Positions 16,497 through 24,239 of a DNA stretch of 64,000 bases are shown here, one piece after another. The position numbers were made by a program, and so were the translations under genes. Below the pieces are notes generated by a model. That model saw nothing but the letters and a program-made list of their open reading frames with translations, was not told the DNA's origin and did no database searches. Source of the DNA: Streptomyces jeddahensis. GTDB lineage: Bacteria > Actinomycetota > Actinomycetes > Streptomycetales > Streptomycetaceae. The stretch lies in contig NZ_LOHS01000081.1 of assembly GCF_001642995.1 (NCBI RefSeq), positions 1 through 64,000 on the forward strand. The letters run 5' to 3'. The first letter of the stretch is position 1, and each line of letters starts with the position of its first letter.

Positions 16497-17846
16497 TCAG
16501 CACAGCGGCACCGGCTCTCCCCGTTCCTCCGGCCATACCGCGAGTGGGATGAAACCGCGGTGACCGCACTCTCCGAAGACCGTGACGGGAGCGCCGCCCG
16601 ACACGGCGACAAGGCGCCACAGCCGGGAGCCGGACAGCGCGGAGGCGCCGAGAGGCAGCGCGGACTTGCCGTCGGCGTCGGCCAGTTGCCAGCCGTCTCC
16701 GTCCGGGGTCGGTATCACGCCGGCCAGCGTCACCGGCCAGGACTCCAGCCAGGGATCGTCCCGCAGCGCCTCGCCGTACCGCGCCACCGCCTGCGCTGTG
16801 CTCACGGCCTCCGGCCGCACTGCCGTCGGCGCCGGCGGTGCGAACTGCTCACCGAGGTCCGCCCTCAGCCGGTCGGCGCCCGGATGCGGGGACACCTCGG
16901 CGTCGAGCGCCAGACCTACGGGCAGTGCGAGTGCGGGTGCCCGCCCCGCCGCCCCGTACGACAGCAGCTGCACCGTGCGTCCGGACTCCTCGCCGTACAG
17001 CCATATCCGGCGGGTCGTCAGATGGCCGTCCGCCGTGTCGTACTGCGCGAGGACCAGCCAGCGGTCACGCACTGCCGGGCCGGCCGCCGCAGTGGGCAGG
17101 CCGATGCGTGAACGGACCGTGGCCGCGAGGGACTCCGGCAGCCGCTCGCGGCGCAGCCAGCCCTGGTCGAGGAGGTGGATGAGCGCACACTCCTCCAGCA
17201 GCCGCACCGGCCAGCCGGATCCGGAGGACGGTATGGCCCCCAACTCCCGCACCCGTGCGGCCAGCCCGGGCGCCTGGGCGTCGACCATGCGGGCCGCTGT
17301 CTCCTCCCACAGCGCATAGCCGCCCTGCTCAGCCGAGGCGAGCCCGGACCGCAGCAGATCGGCCAGGCGCTGCTCCAGCTCCACCGCTCCCGCGGTGATC
17401 CGCTCCGCCCGCTTCTCCGCACGGCGCCGGGCCGCCTCCGGATCAGCGGACCGGGCAGGTGCCGTCCCGGACGTGCGTTTCTGCTCGGCCCGCTGCCTGC
17501 GGCTCGTTATCCACTGCTCCGCCCACTCCGGCGCCTGCGCATCCGGCACGCTGCCGTCCCCGCCCGCCCAGAGCAGCAGCAGCCCCAGCGCGTGCTTGCA
17601 CGGGAACTTGCGGCTCGGACAACTGCACTTGTACGCCGGGCCGGCCGTGTCCGCGATGTCCACGACCGTCTGATACGGCTTGCTCCCGCTGCCCTTGCAC
17701 AGCCCCCACACCGTCCCCTCGCCGGAACTGCCCGTCTCCGACCACGGCCCGGCCGCGCCGAGCCTGCTTCCCGCCTTGCGTGACGCGGCGTCAGGTGCCA
17801 GCGCAAGCACCTGGTCCGCCGTCCAGCGCACCCCCTGCTGAGTCAT
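16497..17846 (-). CDS. SWIM zinc-finger protein
   Basis: 449 residues. The SWIM motif is C74-x-C76-x6-C83-x-H85 (KCSCPSRKFPCKHALGL), a small zinc finger that binds DNA or protein and occurs in recombination-associated proteins such as Sws1 and in transposase-like proteins. After it comes a charged coiled-coil-prone segment (EWAEQWITSRRQRAEQKR) and a long domain (about 200-449) without a motif I recognise. ATG 17846 has no ribosome site and sits seven bases after a TACCTT -10, so the transcript is probably leaderless. That promoter matches the PafBC DNA-damage pattern exactly. It is divergent from the MoxR-DUF5682-VWA operon. Confidence 0.88.
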   Translation of the reverse strand: MTQQGVRWTADQVLALAPDAASRKAGSRLGAAGPWSETGSSGEGTVWGLCKGSGSKPYQTVVDIADTAGPAYKCSCPSRKFPCKHALGLLLLWAGGDGSVPDAQAPEWAEQWITSRRQRAEQKRTSGTAPARSADPEAARRRAEKRAERITAGAVELEQRLADLLRSGLASAEQGGYALWEETAARMVDAQAPGLAARVRELGAIPSSGSGWPVRLLEECALIHLLDQGWLRRERLPESLAATVRSRIGLPTAAAGPAVRDRWLVLAQYDTADGHLTTRRIWLYGEESGRTVQLLSYGAAGRAPALALPVGLALDAEVSPHPGADRLRADLGEQFAPPAPTAVRPEAVSTAQAVARYGEALRDDPWLESWPVTLAGVIPTPDGDGWQLADADGKSALPLGASALSGSRLWRLVAVSGGAPVTVFGECGHRGFIPLAVWPEERGEPVPLC

Positions 17847-17853
17847 GTCGTCG

Positions 17854-17937
17854 AAGGTAGGTCCCCCCACTGACAATCGACCTCCGCCGGGGTGTCTGCG
17901 CAGGTCAGAGCCGATTGTCAGTGGCGTGGTGCACGGT
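17854..17937. promoter_or_regulatory. Divergent PafBC/RecA-NDp-type promoter pair within a 13-bp inverted repeat
   Basis: CCACTGACAATCG (17867-17879) and its exact complement CGATTGTCAGTGG (17912-17924) flank 32 bases. Leftward: TTGTCAGTG (17876-17868), 8 bases, TACCTT (17859-17854), 7 bases, ATG of the SWIM gene. Rightward: TTGTCAGTG (17915-17923), 8 bases, CACGGT (17932-17937), then about 40 bases to the AAA+ ATG. The left promoter fits tTGTCRgtg-N8-TAnnnT perfectly; the right one lacks TA in the -10. Confidence 0.72.
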
Positions 17938-17980
17938 GGGGACCAGATCCGAGCAGGCCGAGCTGGAGGGGGACCGCGCC

Positions 17981-19162
17981 ATGTCCGTGTCCGTTGAACC
18001 GACGTCCGTCGACCCGAGCGGGAAGGCCGACCCGAGCGGGAAGCAGTCCGCGACGGCAACCACGACCGCATCCGCAACGGCGACCGAGGAGCTCCGGCCG
18101 CACGCGGAAACCGCGTTCGCCGATGAGCTCGCCGCGCTCGCCGCGCAAGATGACCGGCCGCGGCCGGCTCGCTGGCGCATGTCGCCGTGGGCGGTCGCCA
18201 CGTATCTGCTCGGCGGCACTCTCGCCGACGGCACGGTGATCACGCCGAAGTACGTGGGGCCGCGCCGCATCGTCGAGGTCGCCGTCACCACGCTCGCCAC
18301 CGACCGCGCTCTGCTGCTGCTCGGCGTGCCGGGCACGGCGAAGACCTGGGTGTCCGAGCACCTGGCCGCCGCGATCAGCGGCGACTCGACACTGCTGGTG
18401 CAGGGCACGGCCGGGACGCCGGAGGAGGCCATCCGCTACGGCTGGAACTACGCGCAGCTGCTTGCGCACGGGCCCAGCCGGGATGCGCTCGTACCGAGCC
18501 CCGTCATGCGGGCCATGGCCGAGGGCATGACGGCGCGGGTCGAGGAACTGACCCGTATTCCGGCGGACGTACAGGACACGCTGATCACGATCCTTTCGGA
18601 GAAGACCCTGCCGATACCGGAGTTGGGCCAGGAGGTGCAGGCCGTCCGCGGCTTCAACCTGATCGCCACGGCCAACGACCGCGACCGCGGCGTCAACGAC
18701 CTGTCCAGCGCGCTGCGTCGACGCTTCAACACGGTCGTGCTGCCCCTGCCGGAGAGCGCCGACGCCGAGGTCGACATCGTGGCCCGCCGCGTCGACCAGA
18801 TCGGACGCTCGCTCGATCTGCCGTCCGCGCCCGACGGCATCGACGAGATCCGCCGGGTCGTCACGGTCTTCCGCGAGCTGCGCGACGGCGTCACGGCCGA
18901 CGGGCGTACGAAGGTGAAGTCGCCCAGCGGCACGCTGTCGACCGCCGAGGCGATCTCGGTGGTGACGAACGGTCTCGCGCTGGCGGCGCACTTCGGCGAC
19001 GGAGTGCTGCGGCCGTCGGACGTCGCCGCCGGAATCCTGGGCGCCGTCGTCCGCGACCCGGCCGCGGACCGCGTGATCTGGCAGGAGTACCTGGAGGCCG
19101 TGGTGCGTGAGCGGGACGGCTGGAAGGACTTCTACCGCGCGTGCCGGGAGGTGAGCGTATGA
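17981..19162 (+). CDS. MoxR-type AAA+ ATPase
   Basis: 393 residues. ATG 17981 is preceded by GGAGGGGG. Residues 1-65 are a low-complexity Ser/Thr/Ala extension. Walker A is GVPGTAKT (115-122), sensor 1 is NLIATAND and the arginine finger region is LSSALRRRFN. The Walker B position reads ARVEELTRIPADVQD, so the usual Asp-Glu pair is Glu-Glu. MoxR ATPases typically act as chaperones that remodel a complex with a VWA-domain partner, and one is encoded two genes downstream. The stop overlaps the next start (ATGA). Confidence 0.92.
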   Translation: MSVSVEPTSVDPSGKADPSGKQSATATTTASATATEELRPHAETAFADELAALAAQDDRPRPARWRMSPWAVATYLLGGTLADGTVITPKYVGPRRIVEVAVTTLATDRALLLLGVPGTAKTWVSEHLAAAISGDSTLLVQGTAGTPEEAIRYGWNYAQLLAHGPSRDALVPSPVMRAMAEGMTARVEELTRIPADVQDTLITILSEKTLPIPELGQEVQAVRGFNLIATANDRDRGVNDLSSALRRRFNTVVLPLPESADAEVDIVARRVDQIGRSLDLPSAPDGIDEIRRVVTVFRELRDGVTADGRTKVKSPSGTLSTAEAISVVTNGLALAAHFGDGVLRPSDVAAGILGAVVRDPAADRVIWQEYLEAVVRERDGWKDFYRACREVSV

Positions 19163-21774
19163 CCGCGCCCGACACGTCCCGCATCAGGCGGAGAGCGGGC
19201 GGCGATGGGCCTCTGCTGCTGGGCGTGCGGCACCACGGGCCCGGTTCCGCCCGGTCCGTGCGGGCCGCTCTGGAGGCGGCCAGGCCCCGGACGGTGCTGA
19301 TCGAGGGCCCGCCGGAAGCGGACGCACTGATCGCCCTGGCAGCCGACGAGGACATGCGGCCACCGGTCGCGCTCCTCGCCCACGTCGTGGACGAGCCCGG
19401 CCGCTCGGCGTTCTGGCCGTTCGCCGAGTTCTCCCCGGAATGGGTCGCCATCCAATGGGCCCTGGAACACGACGTTCCGGCGCGCTTCATCGACCTTCCG
19501 GCGACGCACACGCTGGCCTGGCACGGGACGCAGGCCGGTTCCCCGCCGCCGGGGCCGGCCGCGCCACCGGAACCCGCCGGGCCGCCCGGGCCGTCGGAAA
19601 GCCCCGAGGCCGTCGCGGCGGAGGAGGCGATGCGGATCGATCCGCTCGCCGTGCTCGCCGACGCCGCGGGCTACGACGACCCGGAGCGGTGGTGGGAGGA
19701 CGTCATCGAGCACCGGCCCGGGGGAACCTCCCAGGCCTCCAAGGCACTGCGGGGCGACGGCGACGCCTTCGCGCCGTTCGAGGCGCTGGCGGAGGCCATG
19801 GGGGCGTTGCGCGACGAGTACGGGCCCGGCGGGCACGACCGTGACCTGATCCGTGAGGCGTACATGCGGATCCAACTGCGTGCCGCGCAGCGCGAGGTCG
19901 GCGACGATGTGGCGGTCGTCTGCGGAGCCTGGCACGTGCCCGCGCTGCGGCAGCGGACCACGGTGAGCGCCGACCGGGCGCTGCTCAAGGGACTGCCCAA
20001 GGTGAAGGCCGACATGACCTGGGTGCCCTGGACGCACAGGCGGCTGTCCCGCACCAGTGGGTACGGCGCGGGGATCGAATCCCCGGGGTGGTACGGGCAT
20101 CTGTTCAGCGCCCCTGACCGGCCCGTCGAGCGCTGGATGACACGGGTCGCGGGACTGCTCCGGGGTGAGGACAGGATCGTGTCGTCCGCGCACGTCATCG
20201 AGGCGGTCAGGCTCGCCGACACGCTCGCGGTGATGCGCGGCCGCCCGCTGCCAGGCCTGTCGGAGACCACGGACGCGATACGGGCGGTGATGTGCGAGGG
20301 CTCGGACGTACCCCTCGCGTTGGTCCACGACAAGCTGGTCGTCGGGGACGTCCTGGGGGAGGTGCCCGCTTCGGCGCCGGCCGTCCCGTTGCAACGCGAC
20401 CTCACCCAACTGCAGCGGAGGCTGCGGCTCAAGCCGGAGCCGCTGGAGCGGGAGCTGGAGCTGGACCTGCGCAAGGAGACGGACGCGGCGCGCAGCACGC
20501 TGCTGCACCGGCTCCGGCTGCTCGGCGTCGACTGGGGCGAGCCCGCCAGACCGACGCGCGGCAGCACCGGCACCTTCCGCGAGACCTGGCGGCTGCGCTG
20601 GGAACCGGAGGTGTCGGTGCGGGTCGCCGAGGCCGGGATATGGGGCACCACCGTGCTCGCCGCGGCCACGGCGAAGGCCGAGTCGGACGCCGTCGCCGCC
20701 GAAGCGCTGGCCGACGTCACGGCGCTCGCGGAGCGGTGCCTCCTCGCGGAACTTCCCGATGCGCTCCCCGTGGTGATGCGTGTCCTCGCCGACCGCGCGG
20801 CTCTCGACACGGACGTCGGCCACCTCGCGCAGGCGCTCCCGGCGCTGGTCCGCTCCCTGCGCTACGGCGACGTACGCGGCACGGACACCCATGCGCTGGC
20901 CGAGGTCGCCGCGGGCCTCGCCGAGCGCGTCTTCGTCGGCCTCCCGCCCGCCTGCGCGTCCCTCGACGCGGATGCGGCAGCGGAGATGCGCCGCCACGTC
21001 GACGCCGTGCACGGCGCCGTCGGACTCCTCGACGAGCCCGGCGCAGGCGAGGCACCGCCCGGCGCAGCCGAGACCGCGCATGGCGGAGCTGAGGCCGCGC
21101 ATGGCGCAGCCGAGGCGGTGTCCGGCGGAGCCGAGGCGGTACATGCCGAAGCCGAGGCGGTGCGCGGCGGAATACGGACGCGTTGGCACTCGGTGCTCCG
21201 CGTGCTCGCCGGGCGGGACACCGTGCCCGGAGTGATCCGCGGCCGCAGCACGCGACTGCTGCTCGACGACGCGGAGTTGGACGGCGACGAGGCCGGGCGC
21301 CTCATGGGGCTCGCCCTCTCGCCGGGCACACCGCCGGCGGATGCGGCGGCATGGATCGAGGGTTTCGTCGGAGGCGGCTCCGGCGGCGGCATGCTGCTCG
21401 TGCACGACGAGCAGCTGCTGGCCCTGGTCGACGCGTGGCTCACCGGAGTCTCCGCAGAGGCCTTCACCGACGTACTGCCGCTGCTGCGCCGCACGTTCTC
21501 GGCCTACCAACCGGGAGTGCGCCGCACCCTGGGCGAGCTGGTGCGCCGTGGGCCGGCGGGCGCGTCCGGTCCGGCCCACGGCGGCGGTGCGGCACCGCCC
21601 GGCTTCGCGCCGGAGCTGGACGGGCTGCGCGCGGACGCCGTGCTCCCCGTGCTGTCCCTGCTGCTCGGGCTGGACGACCCGTCAGGGCGCGGGCTGGACA
21701 ATCCAGCGCAAACAGCCGCGCCGATACCCGCGCCCGGACACAACGACCTTGCGCTCGCGGAGGCATCGAGGTGA
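19159..21774 (+). CDS. DUF5682-like protein with TraB/TIKI/EreA-type histidine motifs
   Basis: 871 residues, translationally coupled to both neighbours (ATGA upstream, GTGA downstream). The N-terminus has LLLGVRHHGPGSARSV (19-34) followed by TVLIEGPPEADAL. A second motif VVCGAWHVPALR has Gly256 and His259. This GxxH...S / hhhEGP / GAxH arrangement resembles the TraB, TIKI, EreA and ChaN superfamily of putative metal-dependent hydrolases; that link is my inference. Residues about 400-871 are helical; around 630-680 is an Ala/Glu/Gly-rich repeat (GAAEAVSGGAEAVHAEAEAV). The substrate is unknown. The gene order AAA+, DUF5682, VWA implies a common complex. Confidence 0.85.
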   Translation: MTAPDTSRIRRRAGGDGPLLLGVRHHGPGSARSVRAALEAARPRTVLIEGPPEADALIALAADEDMRPPVALLAHVVDEPGRSAFWPFAEFSPEWVAIQWALEHDVPARFIDLPATHTLAWHGTQAGSPPPGPAAPPEPAGPPGPSESPEAVAAEEAMRIDPLAVLADAAGYDDPERWWEDVIEHRPGGTSQASKALRGDGDAFAPFEALAEAMGALRDEYGPGGHDRDLIREAYMRIQLRAAQREVGDDVAVVCGAWHVPALRQRTTVSADRALLKGLPKVKADMTWVPWTHRRLSRTSGYGAGIESPGWYGHLFSAPDRPVERWMTRVAGLLRGEDRIVSSAHVIEAVRLADTLAVMRGRPLPGLSETTDAIRAVMCEGSDVPLALVHDKLVVGDVLGEVPASAPAVPLQRDLTQLQRRLRLKPEPLERELELDLRKETDAARSTLLHRLRLLGVDWGEPARPTRGSTGTFRETWRLRWEPEVSVRVAEAGIWGTTVLAAATAKAESDAVAAEALADVTALAERCLLAELPDALPVVMRVLADRAALDTDVGHLAQALPALVRSLRYGDVRGTDTHALAEVAAGLAERVFVGLPPACASLDADAAAEMRRHVDAVHGAVGLLDEPGAGEAPPGAAETAHGGAEAAHGAAEAVSGGAEAVHAEAEAVRGGIRTRWHSVLRVLAGRDTVPGVIRGRSTRLLLDDAELDGDEAGRLMGLALSPGTPPADAAAWIEGFVGGGSGGGMLLVHDEQLLALVDAWLTGVSAEAFTDVLPLLRRTFSAYQPGVRRTLGELVRRGPAGASGPAHGGGAAPPGFAPELDGLRADAVLPVLSLLLGLDDPSGRGLDNPAQTAAPIPAPGHNDLALAEASR

Positions 21775-22973
21775 GTACGGCTCTGAACACCGACCCGGCC
21801 GCAGAGCGGACCGACGAGCGGCTGCGGCGCTGGCGGCTCGTCCTGGGCGGGGACGCCGCGGACGGCACCGGCTGTGTGCTCACCGGACAGGACGCGGCGA
21901 TGGACGGCGCCCTGGCCGCGCTGTACGGGAACGGCGAGCACCGTAACGGAAGCAAGGCGCAGCGTGGCAGGGACCGTTCGGCCGGGCTCGGGGCGTCCGC
22001 GCCGTCCGTGGCGCGCTGGCTCGGCGACATCCGGACGTACTTCCCGTCCTCCGTGGTCCAGGTCATGCAGCGCGACGCGATCGACCGGCTCGGCCTGTCC
22101 ACCCTGCTGCTCGAGCCGGAGATGCTGGAGGCCGTGGAGGCCGACGTCCATCTCGTCGGGACCCTGCTCTCGCTCAACAAAGCCATGCCCGAGACGACGA
22201 AGGAGACGGCACGGGCCGTGGTGCGCAAGGTCGTCGATGACCTCGAGAAGCGGCTGGCCACCCGCACCCGCGCCACCCTCACCGGGGCTCTCGACCGCAG
22301 CGCCCGGATAAGCAGGCCGCGCCATCACGACATCGACTGGAACCGCACCATCGCGGCCAACCTGAAGCACTATCTGCCGGAGTACCGGACGGTCGTGCCC
22401 GAGCGGCTGATCGGGTATGGGCGGGCCTCGCAGTCGGTCAAGAAGGAGGTGATCCTCTGCATCGACCAGTCGGGATCGATGGCGGCGTCCGTCGTCTACG
22501 CCTCGGTGTTCGGCGCGGTGCTGGCATCCATGCGGTCCATAGCGACCCGGCTTGTGGTCTTCGACACGGCCGTGGTCGACCTGACGGACCAGCTCGACGA
22601 CCCCGTCGACGTCCTCTTCGGCACCCAGCTGGGCGGCGGGACGGACATCAACAGGGCTCTTGCGTACTGCCAGTCGCAGATCACCCGGCCTCAGGACACG
22701 GTCGTCGTGCTCATCTCGGACCTCTACGAAGGCGGAATACGGAACGAGATGCTGAAGCGCGTCGCGGCGATGAAGGCGTCGGGAGTGCAGTTCGTCACAC
22801 TGCTCGCACTGTCCGACGAGGGGGCACCGGCGTACGACCGTGAGCATGCGGCCGCGCTCGCAGCGCTGGACGCGCCCGCCTTCGCCTGCACGCCCGATCT
22901 CTTCCCGGACGTGATGGCCGCGGCGATCGAAAGGCGCCCTCTTCCCATACCGGACATGAGTACCCATCGGTAA
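21771..22973 (+). CDS. VWA-domain protein, MoxR partner
   Basis: 400 residues. GTG 21771 overlaps the previous stop and has GGAGG seven bases upstream. The N-terminal half is helical (WLGDIRTYFPSSVVQVMQRD and following). The VWA domain occupies about 225-400 with an intact MIDAS: D232-x-S234-x-S236 (CIDQSGSM), T291 (GGGTD) and D317 (LISDLYEGG). It should bind divalent metal and a ligand protein, and act as adaptor for the upstream MoxR ATPase. It has no signal peptide or membrane helix, so the complex is cytoplasmic. It is the last certain gene of the operon; the next gene starts about 30 bases later but has its own promoter-like sequence. Confidence 0.92.
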   Translation: MSTALNTDPAAERTDERLRRWRLVLGGDAADGTGCVLTGQDAAMDGALAALYGNGEHRNGSKAQRGRDRSAGLGASAPSVARWLGDIRTYFPSSVVQVMQRDAIDRLGLSTLLLEPEMLEAVEADVHLVGTLLSLNKAMPETTKETARAVVRKVVDDLEKRLATRTRATLTGALDRSARISRPRHHDIDWNRTIAANLKHYLPEYRTVVPERLIGYGRASQSVKKEVILCIDQSGSMAASVVYASVFGAVLASMRSIATRLVVFDTAVVDLTDQLDDPVDVLFGTQLGGGTDINRALAYCQSQITRPQDTVVVLISDLYEGGIRNEMLKRVAAMKASGVQFVTLLALSDEGAPAYDREHAAALAALDAPAFACTPDLFPDVMAAAIERRPLPIPDMSTHR

Positions 22974-23002
22974 CGGGGGGCTTGCGTAACCTCGGGCGTC
23001 CC

Positions 23003-24079
23003 ATGCGAGGATCGGCATATCGCCCTGACGGAGCGTCGCGTTCCGGCCCGTCCCCTCGCACCGGAGGACCCTCCCCGATCTTGACTTCCCCAGCAGTTCT
23101 GCCCGTTGCCGCCCTGCGCGTTGTGCGCACGGCGGCTGGGCGGCGTGTGCTGCAAGTGGCGCTGCTGCTGGGCGGGTTGTTCGTGCTGGGAATGTTCTGC
23201 GGCGAGCGGGCGCATGCGGCGGAGAGTGCAGGAGCTCTCGGCGATGCTGCTGCGACCCGCGAAGTCCAGTCGCCGGTCACCGGCCTTGGGACGTCCGAGC
23301 AGACGCCCGGCCCGGTCCATCGGGTCGTGCGCCCGGCCGTCGAGCCGGCCGCGGAGCCGGCCGTCACGGCGACCGCGAAGCCGACCGAGCAGCCGACCGC
23401 CCAGCCGTCCGTCAAGCCGACTGCGAACCCGGCCGTCAGGCCGACCGCGCAGCCGACCGCGAAGCCGGTCGATGAGGTAGTCGGCAGGGCAGCCGAAGAG
23501 CAGGCCGGTGAACGGGTCGACGAGTCGGCCGTGCGACCGGTGCGTCAGCTGGTGGACAGGGCCGTCGGGGCGCTGTCCGACGTGGCGCCGTCGGCGGATC
23601 CCGATTGGCAGGACCTGTCCGAGCTGCCCGGACTTCCCGGATTCCCCGGGGCGCCGTCCCTGCCGGGCGGGATACTGCCGGGAGGCGACGGGGTGCAGCC
23701 GCCGCAGGGTACGACCGGTGACCAGCCCGGCGGCGAGGCAATGGTGGAGGACGGCGCGCGGACGTCGCCCGATGCCGAGTACGGGTCGGCGTACGGCCCG
23801 TGTACGCAGATCGCCCTTGCCGACCGGGACCTGATGGACCGCCACCACGGCGGTGCCGTGCGTCCCGTGCATGTCCCCGCCCGTACGCCGGGTGGGGTGC
23901 CGACCGGGGCGATCGTCAACCAGTCGCTGGTCGACACGACTTCGCTGCGGCACGGCGATCTGCATGCCGCGTCGTTCGCGGAAGGCGCCCCGTTCCGGCT
24001 CATGCTGTGCGGCACTGCGGCGACGGACGACGCGGGTGTCCGCGACCGGCACCGCGACATCAACGAATTCCCCGGCTAG
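23003..24079 (+). CDS. Secreted protein with Pro/Thr/Lys repeat region
   Basis: About 358 residues. ATG 23003 follows a TAACCT -10-like hexamer (22987-22992); starts near 23081 (TTG behind GGAGG) are an alternative. A hydrophobic segment (LQVALLLGGLFVLGMFC) ends at a probable signal-peptidase site ERAHA-AES. Residues about 105-160 are PT/AKPT-type repeats (TATAKPTEQPTAQPSVKPTA), a typical wall-spanning linker. A Pro/Gly-rich stretch (LPGLPGFPGAPSLPGG) follows. The C-terminal 100 residues (HVPARTPGGVPTGAIVNQS and following) contain two Cys but no domain I recognise. It is 160 bases upstream of another exported protein. Function is unknown. Confidence 0.75.
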   Translation: MRGSAYRPDGASRSGPSPRTGGPSPILTSPAVLPVAALRVVRTAAGRRVLQVALLLGGLFVLGMFCGERAHAAESAGALGDAAATREVQSPVTGLGTSEQTPGPVHRVVRPAVEPAAEPAVTATAKPTEQPTAQPSVKPTANPAVRPTAQPTAKPVDEVVGRAAEEQAGERVDESAVRPVRQLVDRAVGALSDVAPSADPDWQDLSELPGLPGFPGAPSLPGGILPGGDGVQPPQGTTGDQPGGEAMVEDGARTSPDAEYGSAYGPCTQIALADRDLMDRHHGGAVRPVHVPARTPGGVPTGAIVNQSLVDTTSLRHGDLHAASFAEGAPFRLMLCGTAATDDAGVRDRHRDINEFPG

Positions 24080-24239
24080 GGCAGCCCTTTCCCCGCTCGA
24101 GACCTGCCGCGCGGGGGCGGGACAGGTCTGCCCGCCGTCCGGACACCCCTCCCATCACCGGACGGACGCCTTCGGCCCGGCCCATCTCACCGGGCCGGCC
24201 GGAAACAGAATTCGACCTTCCGAAGGATCTGACGCAAGC

